A stretch of 48,867 bases of DNA from CAVUAF01 sp964460655 (GCA_964460655.1 CAYWSH010000009.1:1-48867); one strand, 5' to 3'; counted from the first letter of the stretch, positions 8,990 to 16,526 are shown. Translations and numbers: made by a program. The notes: generated by a model not told the origin, from the letters alone.

Positions 8990-9493
8990 TTACCTCCCTC
9001 CCGCGACAGCGCGTGCCGCCTTGCGCTTGCCCATCTTGATCGACGCGCTCTTCACCGCGCTCACGATGTTCTGGTAGCCGGTGCAGCGGCAGATGTTGCC
9101 ACCGAGTCCCGCGCGGATCTCCGCATCGCTGGGCGCGGCGTTGTGCGCAAGCAGGTCGTGTGCCGTCATGATCATGCCGGGCGTGCAGTAGCCGCATTGC
9201 AGCCCGTGCTCTTCCCAGAAGCCCTGCTGGATCACATGCAGTTCGCCGTCTTTCGCCAGCCCTTCCACGGTGGTGACGGCGGCGCCGTCGGCCTGCACCG
9301 CGAGCACGGTGCACGACTTCACTGCCTTGCCGTCGAGCAGCACCGTGCAGGCGCCGCACAGCGACGTCTCGCAGCCGATATGGGTGCCCGTCAGGCCAAG
9401 TTGTTCGCGCAGGAAATGCACCAGCAGCAGGCGTGGCTCCACTTCGGTGCGCTGCAGTACGCCGTTCACCGTGATCACCACTCGTTTTTTCAT
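8990..9493 (-). CDS. 2Fe-2S subunit of the molybdenum hydroxylase (CoxS/XdhC type)
   Basis: The start at ATG 9493 (MKKRVVITVNG) follows a GGGGGG-type ribosome site; a longer in-frame start adds 19 unlikely residues. The 167-residue protein has two [2Fe-2S] cluster motifs. The plant-ferredoxin-like one uses C41, C46, C49 and C61 (CETSLCGAC). The second, in the helical domain, uses C100, C103, C135 and C137 (CGYCTPGM and CRCTGY). Electrons from the molybdenum centre pass through these clusters to the flavoprotein. It is the promoter-proximal gene of the operon, and the large subunit starts three bases after its stop. Confidence 0.93.
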   Translation of the reverse strand: MKKRVVITVNGVLQRTEVEPRLLLVHFLREQLGLTGTHIGCETSLCGACTVLLDGKAVKSCTVLAVQADGAAVTTVEGLAKDGELHVIQQGFWEEHGLQCGYCTPGMIMTAHDLLAHNAAPSDAEIRAGLGGNICRCTGYQNIVSAVKSASIKMGKRKAARAVAGGR

Positions 9494-9545
9494 GATGTCC
9501 CCCCGCGGAGTGCGGGCGTCTTTGAAGGCGGGCCACGTTAACAAA

Positions 9546-9573
9546 GGCAAAAGGAAAAAGGCAAAAGGAAAAA
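9546..9573. repeat. Heptanucleotide tandem array, 4 units
   Basis: Four exact 7-base units alternate: GGCAAAA, GGAAAAA, GGCAAAA, GGAAAAA. The preceding seven bases (TAACAAA) look like a decayed unit. The array lies 52 bp upstream of the 2Fe-2S gene start. Its unit differs from the array at 41178 only by G for T at the first position. Confidence 0.85.
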
Positions 9574-9786
9574 GACGTTAAATCTGCGTCGGCGCGCGTG
9601 TTGGCCGCAGTGTGCGACGCCAGGGCACAACATCACTTCGGTAACGTCGACTCATCTCCCGCAGTACCGAAGTCAGTACGCGTATTACCCCCGTACTCTC
9701 GCGCGCCGGGCCGGGCAGCCCGATGATGGGCGCGAGCACTGGCAGGCGACCCGTTGGGGCGCCGCGTGCTCCCAAGACTCGACGTT

Positions 9787-9981
9787 ATGACGCAGAAGCT
9801 CATCGCCGTAGCCGCCGCCTACCACCCGCGCTGGGGAGCAGGCCTGCACGCCCTTAGCGGCGTGGGCAGCGCGCTTATCGCCATCGGCAGCGGCTTCATG
9901 AGCTTGAGCTACGGCATGATCGCGCTCGGTTGCGAGTCGCTCGTCGGCTCGGTCCGCGAGTTCGGATCGCGCCTGCAGTAG
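9787..9981 (+). CDS. Possible small membrane-associated protein, unrecognised
   Basis: An ORF of 64 residues starts at ATG 9787, or 11 residues further upstream. It has a Gly/Ser/Ala-rich hydrophobic centre (GVGSALIAIGSGFMSL) that could cross or sit on a membrane. I see no clear ribosome site and recognise no family. It lies alone on the plus strand between leftward operons, just ahead of the sigma-54-type promoter. It may be spurious. Confidence 0.3.
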   Translation: MTQKLIAVAAAYHPRWGAGLHALSGVGSALIAIGSGFMSLSYGMIALGCESLVGSVREFGSRLQ

Positions 9982-10182
9982 GCCGCTGCCACAAAAGCAT
10001 TTCTGCGTCGGATCGCCGGCTCCTGGGTCTCCAGGGACGAACCTGCGGCGAAGATTCTGCGTATAGAGAAGGCAACCGACCGTGCATCGGCCACGGGGCC
10101 GATGGGGCAGGTCACTTTTACCTACCCAGGTGCACCGTCGGAGGTCTAAGGGGTTAGCGGCCTAGTGGATTACCAAGGGCAC

Positions 10183-10202
10183 TTTTGGCATGAAAAATGC
10201 TT
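10183..10202 (+). promoter_or_regulatory. Sigma-54 (-24/-12) type promoter
   Basis: The sequence TTTTGGCATGAAAAATGCTT matches the consensus TGGCAYG-N4-TTGCW with one change (ATGCT for TTGCT). The GG and GC doublets are spaced exactly 12 bases apart, as sigma-54 requires. It lies about 70 bases upstream of the ATG at 10269. An 11-base repeat GTCTAAGGGGT flanks it at 10144-10154 and 10225-10235. Confidence 0.55.
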
Positions 10203-10268
10203 GCAACAAAGTAGCCCCAGTGGAGTCTAAGGGGTAGGTAGCGAAAGAGCCCAGGGTCGGAGGTGACC

Positions 10269-10502
10269 ATGGCGATCGCAGAGAGGTTTTCCGTTCCGGA
10301 GTTAGCAGCTCTGCGCAACGAACTGGTGCATGGAGTGCTGGATACACGGCAGGCAGCCGAACTGTTCCAGGTCTTCATGGCCGGGCGCGGATACGGCGTC
10401 TCGCCGGAAGCGGCGTTCGACGCGAGCATCCGCGTCGGTGGCGCGGGCTGCTCGATGGAAGCCATCCAGCGCGAACTCGAACAGCTGGCTCTGGTGCAAT
10501 AA
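10269..10502 (+). CDS. Small hypothetical protein behind a sigma-54-type promoter
   Basis: The ATG at 10269 has a textbook GGAGG site (10259-10263) five bases upstream, so I prefer it over the in-frame GTG at 10263. The 77-residue product (MAIAERFSVPELAALRNELV...) looks soluble and mostly helical, with regularly spaced hydrophobic and charged residues. No known domain was recognised. It stands alone on the plus strand, convergent with ychF. A small helical protein under an activator-dependent promoter could be a regulator or partner protein, but that is speculation. Confidence 0.6.
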   Translation: MAIAERFSVPELAALRNELVHGVLDTRQAAELFQVFMAGRGYGVSPEAAFDASIRVGGAGCSMEAIQRELEQLALVQ

Positions 10503-10589
10503 GGTTTCACGGCGCGTAGCGGTGCGCGCCGGCACGAACGGAGACGCAGAGAGTATTCGAACCTGAATCGGAAGCGAATCCTGGAAGAA

Positions 10590-10689
10590 NNNNNNNNNNN
10601 NNNNNNNNNNNNNNNNNNNNNNNNNNNNNNNNNNNNNNNNNNNNNNNNNNNNNNNNNNNNNNNNNNNNNNNNNNNNNNNNNNNNNNNNN
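10590..10689. other. Assembly gap of 100 N inside the 3' end of ychF
   Basis: Exactly 100 N is a common placeholder for a gap of unknown size. The last 35-40 codons of ychF and its stop fall in it, and the frames on the two sides cannot be joined reliably. Confidence 0.97.
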
Positions 10690-11716
10690 CGCGCGCGTTC
10701 GCCTCTGAGCCGGCCTCCAGCAATGTGTCCCAGTGGATGGTCTCGGCGCGGATGAAGTGTTTCTCCAGGTCAGAATGGATAGCGCCGGCGGCGTTCACCG
10801 CGCGGGTGTTGCGCTCGATGGTCCAGGCGCGGCACTCGTCTTCGCCGACGGTAAAGAAAGAAATGAGACCGAGAAGCTCATATGTCTTACGAATGAGACG
10901 GACGAGACCGCTTTCCTGCAGCCCGTAACTAGCCAGGAATTCCGCCGCGTCGGCTTCGCTCATCTCCGTCAGCTCCGCCTCGACCTTGGCGCACACCGCG
11001 ATCACCGCGGTATTCGGCCGTGCTGCCAGCTTGTCGACGCCGAACTTCTGCGGCGCCGCTTCGAGTTCGCGGCCCAGGTCGCTCGATTCGCTCACATTCA
11101 GCACATAGAGCATCGGCTTCTCGCTCAAGAACATAAAGCCACGCACGCGCTTCTTGTCGTCAGGTGTCATCTCCATCTCGCACAGGGGTTTCTCCTGCTC
11201 GACGTGCTGCTTCGCGCGCAGCAGCAGTTCGTTCTCTTTCTCGAGTTCGGGCGAGCGCATCTTCTTCAGGTCTTTTTGCAGGCGCTCCAGGCGCTTGTCG
11301 ATCTGCGTCAGGTCGCTGACGATCAGGTCGATCTCCACGTTCTGCGCGTCGCGCAGCGGATCGATCTCGCCGACGTGCGCCACCGCGGGATCATCGAACG
11401 TGCGCAGCACGTGCGCGATCGCGTCCACCTGGCGGATGTTCGCCGCAATCGCCTCCGCCACGCCTTGGGCCGCACCGCCTTCGGCCTTGGCCTGGTGCGC
11501 GGGCATGGCGGCCACGTCGACGTAATCCACGGTGGCGTGCACCAGCTTCTTCGGATCGTAGAGCGCGGCCAGCCGGTCGAGCCGTTCATCCGGAACCTTG
11601 GCCACACCGATGTGCGATTCGCGCCCGCCCGCATGTGCCGCCGCCGGCGCTTTGGTAAGCATGCGGAAAAGCGACGTTTTGCCGACTTGCGGGAGTCCTA
11701 TGATGCCGGTTTTCAT
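10690..11716 (-). CDS. ychF: YchF/Obg-like P-loop nucleotidase, C-terminus lost in gap
   Basis: The start ATG at 11716 (MKTGIIGLPQVGKTS) follows AGGA. About 342 residues are visible. The P-loop reads GLPQVGKTS, where most YchF proteins have GLPNVGKST, so this is a divergent branch. A coiled segment (about residues 130-200) follows. The C-terminal TGS-like domain is clear from LISFFTVGEDECRAWTIER and IHSDLEKHFIRAETI. YchF proteins are ribosome-associated and usually prefer ATP; in other bacteria they affect stress responses. The last 35-40 residues lie in the N gap, so the apparent 550-residue frame running through the gap is not real. Confidence 0.85.
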
Positions 11717-11827
11717 TTTTCCTGTCGCCTCCGGCTCCAAAACCGCCGGTGGATAGAGATCGCCCGTAGACCCTCGAGACCTGCAATCGCACTTCACGGC
11801 CTGCACCGGCCGCTCCGCTTTGTTTTC

Positions 11828-12301
11828 CTAATCACGCGCCAGCAAGTACACCGTCGCGATTCCCAGCAGCAGCACGCCTCCCTCGAGCCGCGTGGACCAT
11901 TGATGCAATTGATTGAACGCAATACGCCGCGGATCGCTCGCCGCGACGTTGTCGATCATGCCCATCTCGGCGCGCAGCGCCAGCATGCGGCGCGATACAC
12001 CGAACTGCGAGATCGCCGTCAGCAGCAGCATCAGCACGACGAGCACGGCGCGTGCCCCGGCGAAATGCTGCACCACGTCACTCGTCTTGGAGTTGACCAC
12101 TGAAGCGGCCAGGAACACGCAACCGGCTACGATGCCGATCCAGTGCAGTGACGTCAGCGAGCGCGTCACCACGGCTCCGGCCAGCTCGCGCGACGGCAGG
12201 ACAGTGAACAGCACCGGCGCCACGACCACGGCGAAAAACATGATGCCGCCCACCCACACCACGAGCGAGATCAGCATGAGGAAGCGTGCGCCGGCAGCCA
12301 T
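11828..12301 (-). CDS. DUF4149-type integral membrane protein
   Basis: The 157-residue protein has four hydrophobic segments (about residues 5-27, 50-70, 85-103 and 135-155). The N-terminal WVGGIMFFAVVVAPVLF pattern matches DUF4149/TMEM205-like proteins, whose role is unknown. The start ATG at 12301 follows GGTGAG. A GATAAT -10 box about 10 bases upstream overlaps the -35 box of the divergent cupin gene. It precedes ychF on the same strand with a gap of 111 bases. Confidence 0.72.
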   Translation of the reverse strand: MAAGARFLMLISLVVWVGGIMFFAVVVAPVLFTVLPSRELAGAVVTRSLTSLHWIGIVAGCVFLAASVVNSKTSDVVQHFAGARAVLVVLMLLLTAISQFGVSRRMLALRAEMGMIDNVAASDPRRIAFNQLHQWSTRLEGGVLLLGIATVYLLARD

Positions 12302-12310
12302 CTCACCAAA

Positions 12311-12339
12311 TTATCACGCCCCTCCGGCTTTGTTAGAAT
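12311..12339 (+). promoter_or_regulatory. Sigma-70-type promoter of the cupin gene
   Basis: TTATCA (12311-12316) and TAGAAT (12334-12339) are separated by exactly 17 bases. The start codon is 25 bases past the -10 box. The TGATAA read on the other strand is part of the likely -10 box of the DUF4149 gene. Confidence 0.5.
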
Positions 12340-12363
12340 CCGTCCGCTACTGGAGGAGATCCG

Positions 12364-12903
12364 ATGAAGCGCATCCTCGTCCTCGTTGCTTTGCTGTGTT
12401 GCGCCGCGACGTTCGCTGCCGCCCAGAACGCTGCCGTCGTCGTCACCCCGGCCGACCAGAAGTTCGACAATTTCCCCGGCTATCCGACCTGCGTCATGGG
12501 CTCGGTGCTGCATGGCGCGCCGGATAGTGATTCCGGTGTGGTCGTGATCGCGAAGGCGACAGCGGGATGCAAGATCCCCTGGCACTTCCACACGCCGAAC
12601 GAGCAGGTCGGTGTGGTCAGTGGCATGCTCAAGATGCAGATGAAAGACGGCCAGCCGCACACCATGGTGCCCGGCTCTTACGCTTTCATGCCGGCCAAGT
12701 CGGTCCACATGGCGCAGTGCACGACGGCATGCACTATCTTCGTCGCGGCTGACGGCAAGTTTGACATTCACTACGTCAACGCTGCGGGCTCGGAGATCAC
12801 GCCCGACGAAGCGATAAAGCCGACGGGTAAAGCAGTGGCCAAGGCTCCCGCGAAGAGCGAAGGCAAGGCTCCGGCCAAGCCGGCGCCGCCGAAGAAGCAG
12901 TAG
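12364..12903 (+). CDS. Secreted small cupin protein with Lys/Pro/Ala tail
   Basis: A strong GGAGGAG site precedes the ATG. The 179-residue product has a signal peptide (residues 1-20, ending FAAAQ). Its single cupin domain carries the likely metal ligands H74, H76 and E80 (WHFHTPNE) and H115 (KSVHMAQ). The last 35 residues are a repetitive Lys/Ala/Pro tail (KAVAKAPAKSEGKAPAKPAP), which suggests binding to polyanions or the cell wall. The metal and the substrate cannot be told from sequence. It is a monocistronic gene with its own promoter and a downstream hairpin. Confidence 0.85.
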   Translation: MKRILVLVALLCCAATFAAAQNAAVVVTPADQKFDNFPGYPTCVMGSVLHGAPDSDSGVVVIAKATAGCKIPWHFHTPNEQVGVVSGMLKMQMKDGQPHTMVPGSYAFMPAKSVHMAQCTTACTIFVAADGKFDIHYVNAAGSEITPDEAIKPTGKAVAKAPAKSEGKAPAKPAPPKKQ

Positions 12904-12929
12904 AGACGAAGGGATTGTTTTTTCGAAGG

Positions 12930-12984
12930 GGCACGGCTTCCAGCCGTGCCGTTTTGTCTGTGGCGATGCGGCGACTTTAGTCGC
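12930..12984. repeat. Two-hairpin intergenic element, copy A (also a likely terminator)
   Basis: Hairpin one is GGCACGGC/GCCGTGCC with loop TTCCA (12930-12950), followed by GTTTTGT, which could terminate the cupin transcript. Hairpin two is GCGACTTTAGTCGC (12971-12984). The same layout recurs at 18125-18178 with different but still paired stems. The element sits between the convergent cupin and hemY genes. Confidence 0.75.
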
Positions 12985-12991
12985 TGAAGTA

Positions 12992-14380
12992 TTACTTCGT
13001 CAGCGCTGCTATCGCATTTGCGCCGGCAGCAATGCAGTCGGGAATCCCGATCCCGTGATACGCATTGCCGGCCAGCGCGAGCCCTAGCGCATCCGCCAGC
13101 AATCCCTGGATGCGCTCTAAGCGCTCGCCGTGCCCGACCTCGTATTGCGCCATGGCGCGCGGCCAGCGGAAGACCCTCGTCCACAATGGCGCGGCGCTCA
13201 GTCCCACCAGCTGACTAAGCTCGCTGCCTAGCTGCTCGACCAGTTCCCCGTCGTCCATGGTAAGAGCGCGCTCGGCTTGCTCGCCCCCCACGAAGCAGCG
13301 CAGCAAAGCGCGGGCCGCGGGCGCTCGCTCCGCAAACTTCTGGTGCACGTAGGTGCACGCCAGCATGAGGCGGTTCTCGGTCCGCGGAACGAGAAACCCG
13401 AAGCCATGCAGCTCCGGCGCTGCCGAGGCATCGTAGGCGAACGCGACCGTTATGGATGACGTGTACGGGACAGCAGCCAGCTCGCGCGCCAGCGCCGGCG
13501 CGTCTCGCTCCAAGGTTCCCGCAGCGGCGTACGCCGGCAACGCAAGTACCACTCCATCGCATACGAAAGCGCCGCGATCGGTCACGACCGCCCAGCCCTC
13601 GGCTTGCTTCGTGACGTTGCGGACTCGCTCTCCCAAACGCAAAGACGCGAAGTCGAGCTGAGAACGCAGCGCTTCGACCAAGATTTGCAGTCCGCCCCGC
13701 AGCGTGGAGAACAGCGGCAGGGCTGCGCTCGCCGCGCGTCCGTGGACCTGCCGGCGGGATGCCAGCAGGCCGCGCGTCAGGCTGCCGTGTCGCTGCTCGA
13801 TCGCGACCATGCGCGGCAGCACCGAGCGCGCACTCAGGCGCTCAGCATCGCCGCCGTAGATGCCGGAGAGCAGCGGATCGGCCAGCCGCTCCACCACTTC
13901 TTTGGCGAAATGCCGCCGCACGAAGGCGGCCACGGATTCGTCCCCGGCAGGCGCCGGCCGCAGGGGGCCGCGCAGCCATTCGCGCGCGAAGCCAAGCTTG
14001 GCGCTCGAGGAAAATAGCGGCGACGTCAGCAGGGGCAGCACGCGCGTCGGCACCATGAACATCATGCCGTCGGGTAGCGGCACCAGGCGCCCGTCCACCA
14101 CGATCGCCGTACTGCGTACTTCGTCATTCGAGCCGATCAGCTCAGCGCCGAGTCCAAGCTCATGACACAGCGCGGCCGCAGCCGGCTTTTCCGTGAGGAA
14201 CGAATCGGGGCCGGCCTCGACCACGCAACCGTCGATCATTTCGGTGCGGATCACGCCACCGAGCCGGTCGGAGGCTTCGAACAAGATGTATTCCGCTTTG
14301 CCTTCGCGGCGCAGCAGCTCCGCGCGATACGCCGCGGAAAGGCCGGCGATGCCGCCGCCCACGATGGCGATGCGCTTCAT
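12992..14380 (-). CDS. hemY: Protoporphyrinogen/coproporphyrinogen oxidase, HemY type
   Basis: The 462-residue flavoprotein starts with the FAD-binding dinucleotide motif GGGIAGLSAAYR and continues EASDRLGGVIRTE and VEAGPDSFLTEK, all typical of HemY/HemG oxidases. It ends with the second FAD contact LALAGNAYHGIGIPDCI. The enzyme removes six electrons from a porphyrinogen using oxygen. Its ATG overlaps the hemH stop by four bases, and the gene order hemE-hemH-hemY matches that of Bacillus. That order is often linked to the coproporphyrin-dependent route, but no hemQ is present here, so the true substrate is unsettled. Confidence 0.93.
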   Translation of the reverse strand: MKRIAIVGGGIAGLSAAYRAELLRREGKAEYILFEASDRLGGVIRTEMIDGCVVEAGPDSFLTEKPAAAALCHELGLGAELIGSNDEVRSTAIVVDGRLVPLPDGMMFMVPTRVLPLLTSPLFSSSAKLGFAREWLRGPLRPAPAGDESVAAFVRRHFAKEVVERLADPLLSGIYGGDAERLSARSVLPRMVAIEQRHGSLTRGLLASRRQVHGRAASAALPLFSTLRGGLQILVEALRSQLDFASLRLGERVRNVTKQAEGWAVVTDRGAFVCDGVVLALPAYAAAGTLERDAPALARELAAVPYTSSITVAFAYDASAAPELHGFGFLVPRTENRLMLACTYVHQKFAERAPAARALLRCFVGGEQAERALTMDDGELVEQLGSELSQLVGLSAAPLWTRVFRWPRAMAQYEVGHGERLERIQGLLADALGLALAGNAYHGIGIPDCIAAGANAIAALTK

Positions 14381-15318
14381 TTGTCGCCCGCTTCGCTGCG
14401 GGCGGGCTCGATGTCCAGCGGCAAAGCGCCGGCGGCGACGCGCGTCAATCCGGCACGCGCGATGTCGGCCAGCGCAGTAATGAGCAGCGGCGAATCATTC
14501 GGCGATTCCGCGCGCGTCAGCGCTAGGCCGAGCTTCCTGGCTTCCTCGCGGAATGCGATGTCGATGTCGTAGAGCACCTCCACGTGGTCCGCGACAAAAC
14601 CGACGGGTTGCATCACGACTGCCTTGTGTCCGCTCCGCGCCAATTCATCGAGCACGGAAGGCACCGTTGGCCCGGTCCACGACCCGCCCGCAACGCCCTG
14701 GCTCTGGAAGGCGAACCTCCAGTTGTTGCCGAGTCCCGGTACTTCCGCCGCTACGCGCTCCGCCGTGTCGCGCGCTTGTTCCGCGTAGGGATCGCCGTCC
14801 GCGATCGTGCGCTCCGGGACGCTGTGCGCGGTAAAGAGCACCGGTGGCGTTCCCGCTGCGCGCCATGCTGGCTCCAGCCGCGCCGCGAACGCGCGCGGCA
14901 GCAATGGATGGTCGTGCCACGAACTCACGAACTCGAGCGCGAACGGCAACTCGCCTTCGGCAACGAGTGCTTGGCGATACAATCCGGTGCTGGTCCGCGA
15001 ATTCTGCGGCGCCAGGCAGATAGCGACCGCGCGCTCGATGCCGTCTCGCTTCATCTGCCCCACCGTCGCGTCGATGAACGGATGCCAGTTGCGCATCCCG
15101 ACATACACGGGTAGGTCCAGCCGGCGCGCCAGCGCCTGCGCCTGCCGATGCGTGATCTCCGTCAACGGCGAGTGCCCGATCTTCTGATAGCGCTGCTGTA
15201 TCTCCGCGACCACGTGCTCCGGCAACGCACGACCGCCGGTGACGTGACGCAGAAACTCCGGCACGCCTTCCGGCGAGTCCGGGGTACCGTGCGCCAGGAG
15301 TAGAACAGCGGACTTCAT
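14377..15318 (-). CDS. hemH: Ferrochelatase (proto- or coproporphyrin)
   Basis: The 313-residue protein begins MKSAVLLLAHGTPDSPEGVPEFL and carries the chelatase signatures: VGMRNWHPFI, FTAHSVPER with the catalytic His, FQSQGVAGGSWTGPTV, and FVADHVEVLYDIDI with the catalytic Glu. It inserts Fe2+ into the porphyrin ring. I see no Cys cluster for a C-terminal [2Fe-2S] centre. Both ends overlap neighbours by four bases (hemE before, hemY after), which implies coupled translation. Confidence 0.94.
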   Translation of the reverse strand: MKSAVLLLAHGTPDSPEGVPEFLRHVTGGRALPEHVVAEIQQRYQKIGHSPLTEITHRQAQALARRLDLPVYVGMRNWHPFIDATVGQMKRDGIERAVAICLAPQNSRTSTGLYRQALVAEGELPFALEFVSSWHDHPLLPRAFAARLEPAWRAAGTPPVLFTAHSVPERTIADGDPYAEQARDTAERVAAEVPGLGNNWRFAFQSQGVAGGSWTGPTVPSVLDELARSGHKAVVMQPVGFVADHVEVLYDIDIAFREEARKLGLALTRAESPNDSPLLITALADIARAGLTRVAAGALPLDIEPARSEAGDK

Positions 15319-16361
15319 GCCGTGATCGCCTTGGCCGATATCTCGTGCACCATGTCCCGCAGTGCCTTCACATTCTCCACGGGTGTGTTCGGCAGAATCC
15401 CGTGCCCCAGATTGAAAATATGCCCAGCTCGTCCGCCAGCGCGCCGCAACACGTCCTCCGCGGCGGCGCGCAATTCCCTCGGGTCCGCGAAAAGCAGCAC
15501 GGGATCAAGGTTCCCCTGCACTGCGCAGCGATGACCGAGCGCGGCCCACGCCTCATCAAGCGGATAGCGCCAATCCACGCCGATGACGTCCGCACCCGTC
15601 TCCGCCATCGCGGGTAACAGCGTCGCCGTATCGGTGCCAAAATAGATGACGGGTGCACCGGTCGCGCGCAAGCGACGCACGAGTTCGGTAGCGTGCGGCA
15701 GCACGTAGCGCCGGAAGTCTTGCGGCGCCAGGCACCCGACCCAGCTATCAAAGATCTGGATGGCATCGGCGCCGGCGCGCACCTGCTCCGCCGCATACTC
15801 GGCGAGCACGCTGACGAGCTTGCGCATCAACTCGTCCCACGCTGTGGGCTCGCGATACATCAAGCGCTTCGTTTCGATGTAGTGGCGCGACCCACCACCT
15901 TCGATCATGTAACTGGCCAGCGTGAACGGCGCCCCGCAAAAGCCGATCACCGGCAAGCGTTCGCCAAAATGCTGGGCGACTAAACGCACGGATTCGGCGA
16001 CATAACCCAGCTCCGACGCATGTTCCGTACGCACGCGCGCCACCTGCTGCGACGTCCGCAGCGGCTCCGGAACCACCGGCCCTTCTCCCGCGGCAAAGTG
16101 GAACGGCACGCCCATGACTTCCAGCGGCAGCAACAGGTCAGCAAAAACGATGGCCGCATCCACGCCCAGGATCTCCGCGGCTTCAATAGTCACTCGCGCA
16201 GCCAGTCCAGGCGTCTTGCAGATTTCGAGCAGGGAATACTGTTTTCGGATCGCCCGATATTCCGGCATATAGCGCCCCGCCTGGCGCATGAACCACACTG
16301 GGGTCACGTCCACTGGCTGTCGGCGGCAGGCGCGCACAAAACGGGATTGCGGGGCGGACAT
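15315..16361 (-). CDS. hemE: Uroporphyrinogen III decarboxylase
   Basis: UroD signature one is VWFMRQAGRYMPEYR and signature two is GFCGAPFTLASYMIEGG; a C-terminal HIFNLGHGILPNTPVENV is also conserved. The enzyme removes four carboxyl groups to give coproporphyrinogen III. I take the start at ATG 16361 (MSAPQSRFVRA, 348 residues, the family's usual length). A TTG further upstream adds ten residues without family similarity. It is the first gene of the hemEHY operon and diverges from the prepilin gene across 238 bp. Confidence 0.94.
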   Translation of the reverse strand: MSAPQSRFVRACRRQPVDVTPVWFMRQAGRYMPEYRAIRKQYSLLEICKTPGLAARVTIEAAEILGVDAAIVFADLLLPLEVMGVPFHFAAGEGPVVPEPLRTSQQVARVRTEHASELGYVAESVRLVAQHFGERLPVIGFCGAPFTLASYMIEGGGSRHYIETKRLMYREPTAWDELMRKLVSVLAEYAAEQVRAGADAIQIFDSWVGCLAPQDFRRYVLPHATELVRRLRATGAPVIYFGTDTATLLPAMAETGADVIGVDWRYPLDEAWAALGHRCAVQGNLDPVLLFADPRELRAAAEDVLRRAGGRAGHIFNLGHGILPNTPVENVKALRDMVHEISAKAITA

Positions 16362-16433
16362 CCTGATGAATGTAGCATCCACACTGCGCAAGCCACTGTG
16401 CGGTCAATCACTTTCGGTTCACGACTCCGCCAA

Positions 16434-16457
16434 ACTATCCGCGATAGTCGAACTATC
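16434..16457. promoter_or_regulatory. Palindromic operator-like site between hemE and the prepilin gene
   Basis: The sequence ACTATC-CGC-GATAGT-CGA-ACTATC contains a perfect inverted repeat with a 3-base spacer followed by a third half-site. It lies 73 bases upstream of the hemE start and about 65 bases upstream of the possible prepilin -35 box. No regulator is identified. Confidence 0.4.
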
Positions 16458-16497
16458 AGCGCAACGCTTTGGTAATCAGGACCTGGCCGGTTTCATG

Positions 16498-16526
16498 TTG
16501 TTGTCAGGATGGGACTTTGCTATGCT
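16498..16526 (+). promoter_or_regulatory. Weak candidate promoter of the prepilin gene
   Basis: TTGTTG (16498-16503) and TATGCT (16521-16526) are spaced by 17 bases. Each box matches consensus only partly. The start codon is 73 bases further on. Confidence 0.3.

Noticed and set aside
9578..9775. A 65-residue minus-strand ORF over the GTAC cluster
   Set aside because: It is Pro/Arg-rich with no ribosome site and overlaps what looks like regulatory DNA.
10225..10256. A cyclic-di-GMP (GEMM) riboswitch, suggested by CTAAGGGGTAGGTAGC
   Set aside because: The diagnostic GACGCAAAGCC and GCAAACC segments of that riboswitch are absent.
10530..10585. A tRNA, suggested by GGTTCGAAT on the minus strand
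   Set aside because: The bases around the T-loop-like motif do not form a paired arm and no acceptor stem was found.
10154..11806. A single 550-residue YchF frame running through the N gap
   Set aside because: The gap is a 100-N placeholder, and the part after it has no YchF similarity and opposes a better-supported small gene.
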